NCBI RefSeq assembly: GCF_024464595.1
Contig: NZ_JANHAW010000001.1
Coordinates: 558,001-622,000, forward strand
DNA: 64,000 nucleotides
Direction: 5' to 3'
Source: Halobellus litoreus
GTDB lineage: Archaea > Halobacteriota > Halobacteria > Halobacteriales > Haloferacaceae
Both the position numbers and the translations under genes were made by a program. Shown one piece after another: positions 45,483 through 54,669 of the stretch; within the stretch, counting starts at the first letter, position 1, and each line of letters opens with the position of its first letter. The notes beneath the pieces are model-generated. The model worked only from the letters and a program-made list of their open reading frames with translations, did no database searches and had not been told where the DNA came from.

Positions 45483-46265
45483 TCAGTTGTCGTCCCGGAC
45501 CGCGCCAAGTCGCTCTCCGAGCGTCGACTCGATCGAGCCGAGGTCGCCACCGACGCGGAGGATCTGGTATCCCCGTTGTTCGGCTTCTGCTATCGACGCT
45601 GGGTCGGTTCTGATCCCACCGAGCGGAACGCCGGCATCGAGGCAGGCGTCCTCGATTGCCTCGATTTGGCTCGTCACCGCTGCGTGGGTCTTGTTCGTCG
45701 GACGCCCCATCTGTACGGAGAGATCTGACGGCCCGATGAAGGCGAACCCTAGCTCCGGGACGTCTACGATCGCTTCGAGGTCGTCGACGGCGGTCGTCTT
45801 CTCGATCATCACGCCGAGACAGACCTCCTCGTCCTCGGTCTGAATGTACTCATTGGCGGCACCCCAGTTGCTGGATCGTCCGCTCGCTTTGCCGCGCTCG
45901 CCGGGGTCGCCGTCGTACACGAACCGCGTCGCTTCGACCGCTTCGCGGACCTCCTCGGCCGAATCGACGCGAGGAATGAGGAGATTGCGGACGCCGGCGT
46001 CCAGGACCTTCCTGATGAGCGGTGGGTCCCCGCTCGGCAGTCGAACGAAGAGTTCCGTCCCGCCGGCCTCGGCCGCTCGGGTGAGGTCTTCGAAGACCCG
46101 ACTGTCGTACGGACTTGGCCCCATATGCTCGAAGTCGAGCCAGACGAAATCGACGCCCAACTCACCGAACAGTTCGATTATGGTCGGCGAGAACGTCGAC
46201 GCTCGCGCTCCATAGACGATACCACCGTCTTCGATGGTTCGACGAAGGCTGTTGCTCTGATCCAT
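45483..46265 (-). CDS. HpcH/HpaI family aldolase
   Basis: 260 residues from the ATG at 46265 (MDQSNSLRRTIEDGGIVYGAR). Motifs are DFVWLDFEHMGPSPYD (about 38-53), VRLPSGDPPLIRKVLDAGVRNLLIPRVDSAEE (74-105, metal-binding region), LGVMIEKTTAVDDLEAIVDVPELGFAFIGPSDLSVQMG (150-187). The glutamates and aspartate that bind Mg2+ or Mn2+ in class II pyruvate aldolases are present (E in MIEK, D in GPSDLS). It would cleave a hydroxyl-oxo acid to pyruvate and an aldehyde. It converges on the LigM-like gene 43 nt away. Confidence 0.93.
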   Translation of the reverse strand: MDQSNSLRRTIEDGGIVYGARASTFSPTIIELFGELGVDFVWLDFEHMGPSPYDSRVFEDLTRAAEAGGTELFVRLPSGDPPLIRKVLDAGVRNLLIPRVDSAEEVREAVEATRFVYDGDPGERGKASGRSSNWGAANEYIQTEDEEVCLGVMIEKTTAVDDLEAIVDVPELGFAFIGPSDLSVQMGRPTNKTHAAVTSQIEAIEDACLDAGVPLGGIRTDPASIAEAEQRGYQILRVGGDLGSIESTLGERLGAVRDDN

Positions 46266-46356
46266 TCGCACCCTGGCGTCGTGACGCGGTTGTAGTAACT
46301 ATTTCGATGCGTCGGTAAAAAAATCCGCGAGTAACGTACCCGGGTGGACGCGCCGG

Positions 46357-46722
46357 TCAGTCGTCGTCCGAGACGACCTGGAATCGGTGCCCGTCGGGGT
46401 CCCGGAAGTTCGTGATCGTCCGACCCGTCTTGTCGACGTCGTACGGGCCGACGATCGAATCTACGTCCGCCTCTTCGAGGCGCTGGGACACCGCTTCGAT
46501 GTCGTCGACAGCGAAGGCGATGTGGTTGATCCCCGGAGTCTCCTCGCCGGAGACCGTGTGAATCTCGAAGAGGGGACCGTCACCTTCGGAGGGAACGTAC
46601 TCGTAGGACTCTCCGTGGTGCTCCGTCTGGCGGTGCTGTTCGTACCCGATCTTCTCGAGGAACTCCGCGGTCTCGGAAGCGTCGCTGACTTCGAGCTCGA
46701 TGTGGTCGATTTCACCAATCAC
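46357..46722 (-). CDS. VOC family (glyoxalase/dioxygenase-like) protein
   Basis: 121 residues from a GTG at 46722, about 27 nt after a TATA-like CTTTATGTA. An ATG at 46749 is an alternative. One vicinal-oxygen-chelate domain with two beta-alpha-beta-beta-beta repeats: DHIELEVSDASETAEFLEK and NHIAFAVDDIEAVSQRLEEADVD. Metal-ligand candidates are His7, Glu57 (LFEIHTV), His73 (INHIAF) and a late Glu/Asp near the C-terminus. Could be a glyoxalase, epimerase or ring-cleavage-type enzyme; no way to choose from sequence alone. Confidence 0.88.
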   Translation of the reverse strand: MIGEIDHIELEVSDASETAEFLEKIGYEQHRQTEHHGESYEYVPSEGDGPLFEIHTVSGEETPGINHIAFAVDDIEAVSQRLEEADVDSIVGPYDVDKTGRTITNFRDPDGHRFQVVSDDD

Positions 46723-46975
46723 ACGTGTCACTGCTGAATACAAGTACATAAAGACACCGCCATTGCGCTGGGATCGCCGCAGACACGAACCCCTCCCGAT
46801 GACGAACCCGCCGATCGATACTGGCCATCCAAGAGTGAGAGAACTGGAATCGGCTTTGCGACGCTCTCGTAAGCCCCACCCATCAGCCGGTTTTCGCACA
46901 GCACTCGCGTATCTGGACGCTGCCTCCACAGTCATCCAAACATTAATTATGTACTATCTAGAACGACCGTGTACG

Positions 46976-48229
46976 ATGAGGGAGAGCCGCAGATTCACTC
47001 GGAGGGCAGTGCTACAAACCGGCGGGGCGACAGTCGCAGGTGCCGCTGGATTAGCAGGTTGCACGACGACGACCACCTCGTCGGGCGAGGGGCCGATAAC
47101 GATCGGCGCGACGATGCCGAAGACCGGTCCCCTCTCTGCGACCGGCAAGTCGGTTCTCCAAGGCTACGAACTCGGTGTCGAGTACGTCAACAACAACGGC
47201 GGCGTCGACGGCAGAGAATTAGAACTGATCGTCAAAGACGACGAAGGAGAAGCCAAAACGGCGCGGACGAAACTCCGCGAGATCGTCTCGAACAACGACG
47301 TCGCGATGCTGTGGGGAAGCTTCTCCAGTCTGCTCGTCACCGCCGGGAGCGCGTTCGCAGAACAGCAGGAACTGCCGTTTCTCGGGAGCACCTTCGCCTA
47401 TATGGAACCGCACGAGGAGAAGGACTACGAGTGGACGTTCGCTCCCTTTATGAAGAGCCGGGACATCGCTCGGGCGACCAAAGAGTGGTTCGACACCCTG
47501 CAGCCCGAGCCGCCGAGACGGCTCGCCATCTGGGAATTGAATTCCGGGTGGGGTAACGAAATGGCCGAGTACTGGACGGACACCTTCGAAGGGACGGACT
47601 ACGAGGTCGTGTTCCGCGAAAAATACTCCCTCGGGACCAGCGACTTCGCGTCGCTGATTTCGCAGACGAAGTCGAAGAACGCGGACGCCGTGCTCTCGAA
47701 TCCGGTTCCGCCGGACGGCATCACTGCGGTCAGACAGATGAAAACCCAGGGGTACAACCCGAAGCTCATCAACTTCGTTCGAGCGTCCGACCCCAGGTCG
47801 TGGATTTCCGCACTCGGAGACACGGGGAACTACGTCGGGAGCAGCGGTGTGGGCTGGCTCGGCGGACTCGATACGACGGGGACCGACGACCTGCTGGATC
47901 TCTACCACGAGCAGGACGGTGTCTCCGAGGACGCCGTTCCGATCGACGTGGTCGGGGACGCGTTCGGATTGGTGCAGGTGGCCGCACAGGCGCTCGAAGC
48001 GGCCGGTTCGACGGAGAACACGGAAATCCAGAACGCGCTGCGTGAGGAGCGGTTCGACACCGTTCTCGGGAAGTTCGGCTTCGACGACACCGGGATGCCG
48101 GCTCAGGGCGAAATCACGCCCGCGTGCGGACAGTGGTACGAGGGCGATCCGATGTTGGTCCACCCCGAAACGGACAGCGAGTACTCGGTAGACACCGTGT
48201 ACCCGATGCCGCCGTTCGACGGTCGATAG
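46976..48229 (+). CDS. ABC transporter substrate-binding lipoprotein (Leu/Ile/Val-binding type)
   Basis: 417 residues from the ATG at 46976. Tat-type signal RRFTRRAVLQTGGATVAGAAGLAGC with lipobox. The mature domain is a type I periplasmic-binding fold (ITIGATMPKTGPLSATGKSVLQGYELGVEYVNNNGGVDG) of the branched-chain amino acid and aromatic-acid binding group. No permease or ATPase gene lies beside it, so it is an orphan binding protein for a transporter encoded elsewhere. It is divergent from the VOC gene. Confidence 0.92.
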   Translation: MRESRRFTRRAVLQTGGATVAGAAGLAGCTTTTTSSGEGPITIGATMPKTGPLSATGKSVLQGYELGVEYVNNNGGVDGRELELIVKDDEGEAKTARTKLREIVSNNDVAMLWGSFSSLLVTAGSAFAEQQELPFLGSTFAYMEPHEEKDYEWTFAPFMKSRDIARATKEWFDTLQPEPPRRLAIWELNSGWGNEMAEYWTDTFEGTDYEVVFREKYSLGTSDFASLISQTKSKNADAVLSNPVPPDGITAVRQMKTQGYNPKLINFVRASDPRSWISALGDTGNYVGSSGVGWLGGLDTTGTDDLLDLYHEQDGVSEDAVPIDVVGDAFGLVQVAAQALEAAGSTENTEIQNALREERFDTVLGKFGFDDTGMPAQGEITPACGQWYEGDPMLVHPETDSEYSVDTVYPMPPFDGR

Positions 48230-48286
48230 ACGAACGGGGTCGCTGAATAGCCCTCCGAAGCTAGCGTCAAGGCGCGTGTCGACTGA

Positions 48287-49378
48287 CTACGTACTCTCGC
48301 GGATCCGCTCGGCGACGGTCTCGAAGGTCACGTCCCGCTCGGCTTCGCCAAAGGCGCGAGTGACGACGAGATCGAGCACGTTCAGCTGACGGAGCAGTTC
48401 ACGCGTTCCGTCGTGATCGAGATCCAGGCGACGATTGACCTCGTGGACGGTCCTGGCCTCCGAAACGATCTCGGCGAGTTCACGAAGAGTAACGTCGTCC
48501 GGCAAGCCAACACCGTCCGTGATCAGCTCACCCGTCGGAAGCGACTCCGCGCAGTCGGGTTCGGTCTGGGCGGGTTCGGGCTGTGACGCCCCCGTCCGAA
48601 CCGACGTGGAGGCTTCGGACTCCTGCGCCGAAGGCGTCTGGGCGCTCCGTGTCGGCTGAGCGAACGTCTCTCGCGACCCGTCAGTTGCCTCACCGGACTC
48701 ACTCCGATCGGGTTTCGCGTTCGACCCCGGCACGTGGACGCCCGCGTCCATCATATACCGGCGAACGGTTTCGGCGGAGACGTCCAGTTCGATCACGTCG
48801 CTCATCTGATCGAAGGTTTCCGCGAGCTCGTACAACCGACTGAGGTACGCCCTGTCCTCGTAGGCGGGAACGGACTCGTTACGCACCGCATCGAGAGCCG
48901 ACTCGATTCCCTCCCGCTCGTATTCGGCTTCGTCCCGTTCAGTATCCGCCGCCTCTCTCGACGCAGGGGGAGCAAGGGAGTGCGACGCTGTCCCGTCGGG
49001 AGACCCGCTTTCGACAACGTCGACCCTGAGATCAATCAGGAGCTTCCCGTCACCCGTCTCGACGTCGTTCGGCGAGATCGATATTCCGGGTCCGTCGTCG
49101 CCGTCTCGTTCCGCGATGTCCGGGAACAGCGTCGACGGAAGATCCTCCAGTCGGAACGTGAAGACCGGTCCGACGTCGTCTATCGACGCCGTCGAAGCGG
49201 AAACCGACAGCGGGGAGTCACCGTCGAAGAGGTCACCGATCGATACCCTTAGTTCCACGCTTGCGGACACTGGTCCGTGCCGGTCGGCCGTGATCGCTAC
49301 CCGGCGCACGGAGCGGCCGTTTCGATCGAACTCTTTGAGCACGTTCGACAGTGTCTCGAACGAGGAGTGCAGATCCAT
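48287..49378 (-). CDS. Haloarchaeal protein of unknown function with a possible helix-turn-helix
   Basis: 363 residues. The N-terminal beta-rich domain (about 1-130) is followed by an acidic helical region with LSRLYELAETFDQMSDVIELDVSAETVRRYMMDAGVHVPG (about 185-225), which looks like a helix-turn-helix, then a Ser/Thr/Gln-rich disordered stretch (235-295) and a second helix-turn-helix-like segment (LRELAEIVSEARTVHEVNRRLDLDHDGTRELLRQLNVLDLV, about 310-350). A minus-strand TATA box (TTTATATATC) lies at about 49409-49418, before the ATG at 49378. A DNA-binding role is inferred, not proven. Confidence 0.75.
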   Translation of the reverse strand: MDLHSSFETLSNVLKEFDRNGRSVRRVAITADRHGPVSASVELRVSIGDLFDGDSPLSVSASTASIDDVGPVFTFRLEDLPSTLFPDIAERDGDDGPGISISPNDVETGDGKLLIDLRVDVVESGSPDGTASHSLAPPASREAADTERDEAEYEREGIESALDAVRNESVPAYEDRAYLSRLYELAETFDQMSDVIELDVSAETVRRYMMDAGVHVPGSNAKPDRSESGEATDGSRETFAQPTRSAQTPSAQESEASTSVRTGASQPEPAQTEPDCAESLPTGELITDGVGLPDDVTLRELAEIVSEARTVHEVNRRLDLDHDGTRELLRQLNVLDLVVTRAFGEAERDVTFETVAERIREST

Positions 49379-49614
49379 TCCGCGGTCACGGAAGTGGATC
49401 GGTTACTGAGATATATAAATCCACGTGAGACCTCTCGAACCCGGGGGCCAGCGGGGTTGCGCTTTCCGAGGACGAGCAATACGCAGTCCGCTGAGTCGAC
49501 TGTCTGTAGACACGCTCGATTTAAATTACCTATGTGCATATTAAAGACGTATACAATTATTGCAGGTTAGTATATTTATAACCCGTTGCCCCCTGTCCAC
49601 CGATATGCACAGCA

Positions 49615-50550
49615 ATGGATACGATACTAGTCACCGGAGCGCTCGGCCAAATCGGCTCGGAACTCACGCCGACTCTCCGGAATCGATACGACGACGTGGA
49701 AGTAGTTGCCAGTGACATCGACCCTGACCCAGCTGTTTCGCCGCCGTACGAGACCGTCGACGTGACGGATCGCTCGCAGATCGAGTCGGTCGTCGAGGAG
49801 TACGATGTCGACACCGTGTTCCACCTGGCAGCGCTGCTGTCCGCCGCCGGCGAACAGAACCCGGGCAGAGCGTTCGAGGTGAACGTCGAGGGACTGCACA
49901 ACGTCCTCGAAGTCGGTCGAGAGTACGGGCTCGATCGGATCGTGGTCCCGAGCTCGATCGCGGTGTACGGGCCGTCGACTCCGGACAATCCGTCCGAGCG
50001 CACGATCCGCACCCCGACGACGATGTACGGGATCACGAAGGTGCTGGCGGAGAATCTCGGGACGTATTATCACCAGCAATACGATTTGGACGTTCGGGGT
50101 ATCAGGCTCCCGGGAATCGTGAGTCACGAGACCAGACCAGACGGTGGAACGACCGACTACGCCGTCGACGCCTTCTACGAGGCGGTCGACGAGGGCGAAT
50201 ACACCTACTTCGTTCGCGAGGACACGCGGCTCCCGATGGTGTATATGTCCGATGCGATCGATGCTCTCATCGATCTCGCGGAGGCGGACGAATCTGACCT
50301 GCGGTTTCAGTGCGAGTACAACATCTCCGCGCTGAGTTTCACGGCGGGCGAGTTGAGCGAGCGGATCGAAGAGCGGGTCGGGCGGTTCGACGCCCGGTAC
50401 GAACCCGACGGACGACAATCGATCGCAGACTCGTGGCCGAGCACGCTCGACGACACGGCCGCACGGTCCGACTGGGGTTGGTCGGCCGAGTACGACCTCG
50501 ATAGGGTTGTGGACGAGATGGTCCGTACCCTCCAGCGAGGCGCCCCATGA
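49615..50550 (+). CDS. tdh: L-threonine 3-dehydrogenase, extended-SDR type
   Basis: 311 residues. NAD motif TGALGQIG at 7-14, catalytic Tyr138 and Lys142 in YGITK, and LAALLSAAGEQNPGRAFEVNVEGLHNVLEV and PSSIAVYGPSTP, which match SDR-type threonine dehydrogenases rather than UDP-glucose epimerases. It oxidises threonine to 2-amino-3-oxobutyrate. The next gene encodes the matching CoA ligase. A TATA-like TATATTTATAA at 49569-49579 lies about 36 nt upstream, giving a short leader. Confidence 0.9.
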   Translation: MDTILVTGALGQIGSELTPTLRNRYDDVEVVASDIDPDPAVSPPYETVDVTDRSQIESVVEEYDVDTVFHLAALLSAAGEQNPGRAFEVNVEGLHNVLEVGREYGLDRIVVPSSIAVYGPSTPDNPSERTIRTPTTMYGITKVLAENLGTYYHQQYDLDVRGIRLPGIVSHETRPDGGTTDYAVDAFYEAVDEGEYTYFVREDTRLPMVYMSDAIDALIDLAEADESDLRFQCEYNISALSFTAGELSERIEERVGRFDARYEPDGRQSIADSWPSTLDDTAARSDWGWSAEYDLDRVVDEMVRTLQRGAP

Positions 50551-50710
50551 GCGCGACCGTGGCCGGAGTCCGGACGGACCGGCCGTGCGTCCGCGAGAGG
50601 TCGGCAGTGAGCCCTCCGTATCGGGACGACACGCAGAGTCCCCTCACGGAGTCGAGGACGGAGCGACCGACAGGAAAGATGGCAACCGAAACAACCGGAC
50701 GAGGGAACGT

Positions 50711-51892
50711 ATGACACGAGAAACGACTGCGTACCTGCGCGAAAAATACGAGAAGATGGACGAACGAGGCGAAACGTGGCCGCTCAAACAACTGGAGACG
50801 GCGTCTCAAGCCAGGCCGATCGTCGAAGGCCGAGAGGTGATTATGCTCGCCTCGAACAACTACCTCGACCTGGCGAACGACGATCGTCTCCGCGAGGCGG
50901 CCGTGGACGCGATCGAGAGGTTCGGCGTCGGTGCGGGTTCCGACTGGTCGATCGCGGGGTACACCGAACTCCAGGACGAACTCCACGACGCCATCGCCGA
51001 GTTCAAAGGAACCGAGGGGGGACTGTCGTATCAAACCGGATTCGCGGTGAACGCTGGGCTCCTTCCACAGTTGCTCGACGAGGGCGACGTGTACGTCTCC
51101 GACGAATACAACCACGGGAGCATCATCGACGGGGTTCGACTTTCGCCCGCTGATTCTCTCGTCTACGAACACTCGGATATGTCCGATCTCGAACGGGTCC
51201 TGCGGTCGGCACGCAGCGAATACGACCGGATCATCGTGGTGACTGACGGCGTCTTCTCGATGGACGGCGACGTGGCCAAGCTCGACGAGATCCACCGTCT
51301 CGCCGAGGAGTACCGAGCGATGACGTACGTCGACGACTGTCACGGCGAAGGGGTACTGGGCGATGGCCACGGGATCACGGGGGAATTCGGTCTCGAAGAC
51401 GAGATCGACTTCCAGATGGGCAGTTTCTCGAAGGCCTGTGGCGGGTTCGGCGGAATGCTCGCGGGGGATCGACACGTCGTCGATTTCGCGTACAACACGT
51501 CGAGGACCTGGCTGCTGAGCGCCGGGTATCCGCCCGCCGTCGCGGCCGCAAACAAGCGCGCGCTCGAAATCATCGACGAAGAACCCGGACGCGTCCGGGA
51601 CCTGTGGCGCAAACGCGAGTACTTCCAGTCGGAACTGGTGGATCTGGGGTTCGACACCGGGGAGAGCGAGACGCCCATTATCTCAGTGATGATCGGAGAC
51701 AGCAACACGGCCAAAGCGTTCGCCGAACGTCTCTTCGAGCACGGCGTGTTCGCCCTCTCGATCGTCTATCCGATGGTCCCCCGCGGCGAGGCACGGATTC
51801 GGAATCAGATAAACGTCGGGCTCTCCGAGGCGGATCTCAACGAAGCCCTTCGCGTCTACGAGAAGGTCGGCCGAGAGCTCGACATCATCTGA
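50711..51892 (+). CDS. kbl: 2-amino-3-ketobutyrate CoA ligase (glycine C-acetyltransferase)
   Basis: 393 residues from the ATG at 50711. Alpha-oxoamine synthase family: NNYLDLANDDRLREAA near 50, DDCHGEGVLG near 208 and the PLP lysine Lys241 in MGSFSKACGGFGG. With CoA it splits 2-amino-3-oxobutyrate to glycine and acetyl-CoA. BioF and serine palmitoyltransferase belong to the same family, but the adjacent tdh gene makes Kbl the best call. It lies 160 bases after tdh, on the same strand. Confidence 0.9.
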   Translation: MTRETTAYLREKYEKMDERGETWPLKQLETASQARPIVEGREVIMLASNNYLDLANDDRLREAAVDAIERFGVGAGSDWSIAGYTELQDELHDAIAEFKGTEGGLSYQTGFAVNAGLLPQLLDEGDVYVSDEYNHGSIIDGVRLSPADSLVYEHSDMSDLERVLRSARSEYDRIIVVTDGVFSMDGDVAKLDEIHRLAEEYRAMTYVDDCHGEGVLGDGHGITGEFGLEDEIDFQMGSFSKACGGFGGMLAGDRHVVDFAYNTSRTWLLSAGYPPAVAAANKRALEIIDEEPGRVRDLWRKREYFQSELVDLGFDTGESETPIISVMIGDSNTAKAFAERLFEHGVFALSIVYPMVPRGEARIRNQINVGLSEADLNEALRVYEKVGRELDII

Positions 51893-51948
51893 TCGAGCCA
51901 GGCTGATTCGATCGGTCGACGCCCTGGAGGAATTGACCGGAGGTGGGA

Positions 51949-53895
51949 CTAAATCGAGGTGACGCGGGTGAACTCCTCGTCGAGCGCTTGGGCGTCTTCC
52001 GGCAGCAGCGCCACCACCAGGAAGTCCGCGTAATCAGCGAAGTACTCGACGAGGTCCGCGATCCGGTCCGAATCGATCGCTTCCAGCGAGTCTAACAACA
52101 TGAACGGCACCGTCTCGTGGAGGTCGTGCACCAGATAGCCCGCCAGCGCGAATATCAATCCCGTCACCTCCCGCTCGCTCTCCGAGAGGTGCTCGATCGT
52201 GTCCTCGTAGGCCGCCCCGTTCTCCGTCGTCCGCACGATGTGCAACTCGAACCGCGTCTGGCCGTCACTTCCCGACGGATTCTCGATCCGCTCGATCCAG
52301 ATCCGCTCGATGTTCTCGTAGCCCAATAGCTCCAGAATCGACTCCATGTGCTCGTTGAACGATTCGACCGCTTCCGCCTCGATCTGATCGATCTTCGTCC
52401 GCTGATCCGTCAGCTCTTCCACGAGCTCCGAGCGCTCTTCCCGGAGTTCGTCCGCCCGCTCGACGTCCGCTTCGATCGACTCGATCTCTTCGGTCACTTC
52501 CTCGAGATCCGACTCCAGACTGTCGATCTCGAACTCCAGTTGGTTTGCCTCCTTGTGCAGCGACAGGATCTCCTCGAAATCAGCCGATTCGAGGTTCTCC
52601 ACGTCCGACTCTAAGGCTTCGACCTCCTCGGTCAGCGACTCGCGGTTCTGCTTCAGCGCGTCGATTTGCTCGTCGCGCCGCTGGAGTTCCGACTCGATGT
52701 CGTCGAGTTTGCGTTCGATCTCCTCGCGGCGGCGCTGTTTCTTCGTCGCCTCCCGCTGGGCCTCCTTCTTCTCTTCCAGCCTCGTTTTGATGTCGTTCAA
52801 TTCGTCGACTTTCTCCGTGCGCAGGCGTTTCAGCCGGTCGATCGTCGATTCGATCTGCTCGCGCTCGACGGAGGAGCCGCAGGTCCAACACACCACGGTC
52901 TCGGACTCGGAGGCGACCAGTTGATCGGTCACCGAGCCCTCGCCGCTGTCGGCGGCCGTGCCGCCGTCTTCTAAGAGGTCGTAGTCTTCGGCTTCGAGGC
53001 GTTCCTCGTTGTACTGGATGAGGCTGCGGAGTTCGTTGATCTCCGTGTTGAGGTCCTGGCGCTCGGTTCGCAAGCGGTCGATGTCGGCTTCGAGGTTTTG
53101 GTGCTCGCCCATCGGCGCCTCGGGCAGTTCCTCGAGGTCGTCTTCGAGGTCGCTGCGCTCGCGTTTCAGCGAGGAGATGCTCTCCTCTTGGCGTTCGATT
53201 TTGCGACGGATGGATTCCAGTTCCGAGCGGGTCGAGCGGAGTTCTTGGAGTTTCTCTTCGAGTTCGGCTTGCTCTTTGCGGCCTTCTTCGACGTCGCGGC
53301 TGCTGTCGTCGATGTCGGCTTCGAGGTCGGCGAGTTCTTCGCGTTTGTCCTCGATTTTCTCGCGGAGTTGGGTGCGCTGTTGTTCGAGGTCGGGGAGGTC
53401 GCGCTTGTTGGATTCGATGCGGGCGAGTTCGTCGTTGATGTCACCCTTCTGGTCTTCGAGGGAGCGGATTTGCGAGCGGATGGCGTCGACGTCGACGGGA
53501 CGCATGATGACGTCGCGCAACTGCTCGCCGCGGGCGGCGGCCTGGCGGGCGTCGTTGGTTTCGAGGAGGAAGGCGAAGAGGTCGGCGACGGCGGGGTCGT
53601 CGAGGTAGGCGTCGCCGTCGAAGGTGACGCCGTCGCCGGCGCGGGTGAGAGTGCGTTCGTAGGTGGTGCCGTCGAGGGTGAGTTCGACACGACCGTCGTC
53701 GGCGTCGCCTTTCAGAGAGACGCGATGGCTGCCCATGGCGGCCATGATCGAGCGGAGGAAGGAGGTGCGATTGGTGGCGTTTTTGCCGGTGAGGACGGTG
53801 ACGCCGGGTGGGATGTCTACTTCGGTGTGATCGATGCCGCCGACGTTCTCGACAGAGAAGTGAGCGGAGTCAGTCAGTTGTTCGGAAGTTGCCAT
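51949..53895 (-). CDS. Archaea-specific SMC/Rad50-related ATPase
   Basis: 648 residues from the ATG at 53895. Head halves lie at both ends, and between them two coiled-coil arms (about 150-330 and 345-535) meet at a CxxC zinc-hook (CWTC, Cys336 and Cys339). The P-loop region is GKNATNRTS at 37-45, not the usual GxxGxGKS/T. The C-terminal head has signature LSESEREVTG near 575 and Walker B MLLDSLEAID near 605, with LSESE in place of LSGGE. Haloarchaea have such SMC-related proteins with degenerate nucleotide-binding motifs. It probably acts on DNA or chromosome structure. It diverges from mftA. Confidence 0.87.
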   Translation of the reverse strand: MATSEQLTDSAHFSVENVGGIDHTEVDIPPGVTVLTGKNATNRTSFLRSIMAAMGSHRVSLKGDADDGRVELTLDGTTYERTLTRAGDGVTFDGDAYLDDPAVADLFAFLLETNDARQAAARGEQLRDVIMRPVDVDAIRSQIRSLEDQKGDINDELARIESNKRDLPDLEQQRTQLREKIEDKREELADLEADIDDSSRDVEEGRKEQAELEEKLQELRSTRSELESIRRKIERQEESISSLKRERSDLEDDLEELPEAPMGEHQNLEADIDRLRTERQDLNTEINELRSLIQYNEERLEAEDYDLLEDGGTAADSGEGSVTDQLVASESETVVCWTCGSSVEREQIESTIDRLKRLRTEKVDELNDIKTRLEEKKEAQREATKKQRRREEIERKLDDIESELQRRDEQIDALKQNRESLTEEVEALESDVENLESADFEEILSLHKEANQLEFEIDSLESDLEEVTEEIESIEADVERADELREERSELVEELTDQRTKIDQIEAEAVESFNEHMESILELLGYENIERIWIERIENPSGSDGQTRFELHIVRTTENGAAYEDTIEHLSESEREVTGLIFALAGYLVHDLHETVPFMLLDSLEAIDSDRIADLVEYFADYADFLVVALLPEDAQALDEEFTRVTSI

Positions 53896-54305
53896 TGAGA
53901 CGCGTTGTTGTCGAGTACACATATCTTTTGTGCGTAGAACCCGCAATGACCGTAGTATTTCATAAAGAATATTAGTATTATTTAAATATTGTATTAATAT
54001 ACTTTTATGTCTCAGTGAATTCGTTCTAAAGCCTAAATTGTTCTATTAGCGCTAATTTAGCGTTAGATACAACTGATATCTATATTGAAAGTACAGTAGA
54101 AATATAGTATTATTGTTGAATAATTGTATACTGTATATCGAGCGTAGAATGTACTGACATAACGGCGGGCAACTGCGAAGAGGTCCGACAGTCGAACGGA
54201 TACTCTCGCTGGAATCGGCAACGGCTTCGAATCCGGCCCGGTTCTGTGGGTGGGGGGAGGGGGTATCCAAACGTATATGTTAGTTCGTTATGTTATTGGC
54301 ACTGT
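53896..54305. other. A/T-rich intergenic region upstream of the mycofactocin genes
   Basis: About 410 bases. From 53950 to 54160 the DNA is very A/T-rich, in contrast to the flanking genes, and it holds several TATA-like stretches. It likely carries the promoter of the SMC-related gene (leftwards) and of mftA (rightwards). No gene is evident. Confidence 0.65.
54272..54279 (+). promoter_or_regulatory. TATA box of mftA
   Basis: CGTATATG about 30 nt before the mftA ATG at 54306, which fits a leaderless or nearly leaderless mftABCF transcript. Confidence 0.55.
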
Positions 54306-54425
54306 ATGTCACAGTCAGCCGACCCGGGCAACGAGGCCGAGCAGTCCCCGACCGAGGAACCGGACATCGAGGAAGACCTCTTCGACGAAGAAATCCGTAT
54401 TGACGGGATCTGCGGCGTGTATTGA
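54306..54425 (+). CDS. mftA: Mycofactocin precursor peptide
   Basis: 39 residues: an acidic, unstructured leader (MSQSADPGNEAEQSP and on) and the core IDGICGVY at the very C-terminus. The known MftA consensus ends in IDGMCGVY, so Met is Ile here. In the known pathway MftC, with MftB, decarboxylates the terminal Tyr and links it to the Val. The proteolysed product becomes the redox cofactor premycofactocin and then mycofactocin. The stop codon is one base from the mftB ATG. The gene is too short for ordinary gene callers and is easily missed. Confidence 0.93.
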   Translation: MSQSADPGNEAEQSPTEEPDIEEDLFDEEIRIDGICGVY

Positions 54426-54426
54426 G

Positions 54427-54669
54427 ATGCCGACGACAGTCTCGAAGCCCTCTCACATCAAGTTCCGCCGCGAGGCGGACGGGGGCCTCGTCTACGACCA
54501 CGAGAATTACGGCTACGAGGACGCCTCGATGTACGCCGTCAGCGACACCGTTATCGATGCCCTGGAATTCGTCGGCGACGGGAAATCGCGAGACGCCGTC
54601 GAATCGAAGTTCTCGCCTCCGGTCGTCGAGTCGCTGCTCGAACGCGGGGTTCTCACCGATGGGGAGTGA
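54427..54669 (+). CDS. mftB: Mycofactocin chaperone (PqqD-like)
   Basis: 80 residues from the ATG at 54427. PqqD-like small winged-helix: IKFRREADGGLVYDHENYGYEDASMYAVSDTVIDALEFVGDG, then SPPVVESLLERGVL. MftB binds the MftA leader and presents it to MftC. The gene follows mftA by one base and overlaps mftC by 11 nt. Confidence 0.92.
   Translation: MPTTVSKPSHIKFRREADGGLVYDHENYGYEDASMYAVSDTVIDALEFVGDGKSRDAVESKFSPPVVESLLERGVLTDGE

Noticed and set aside
53098-53898. Plus-strand frame of 266 codons rich in Phe, Glu, Gly and Val
   Set aside because: It is antisense to the N-terminal half of the SMC-related coiled-coil gene; periodic Glu/Lys codons create long open reverse frames.
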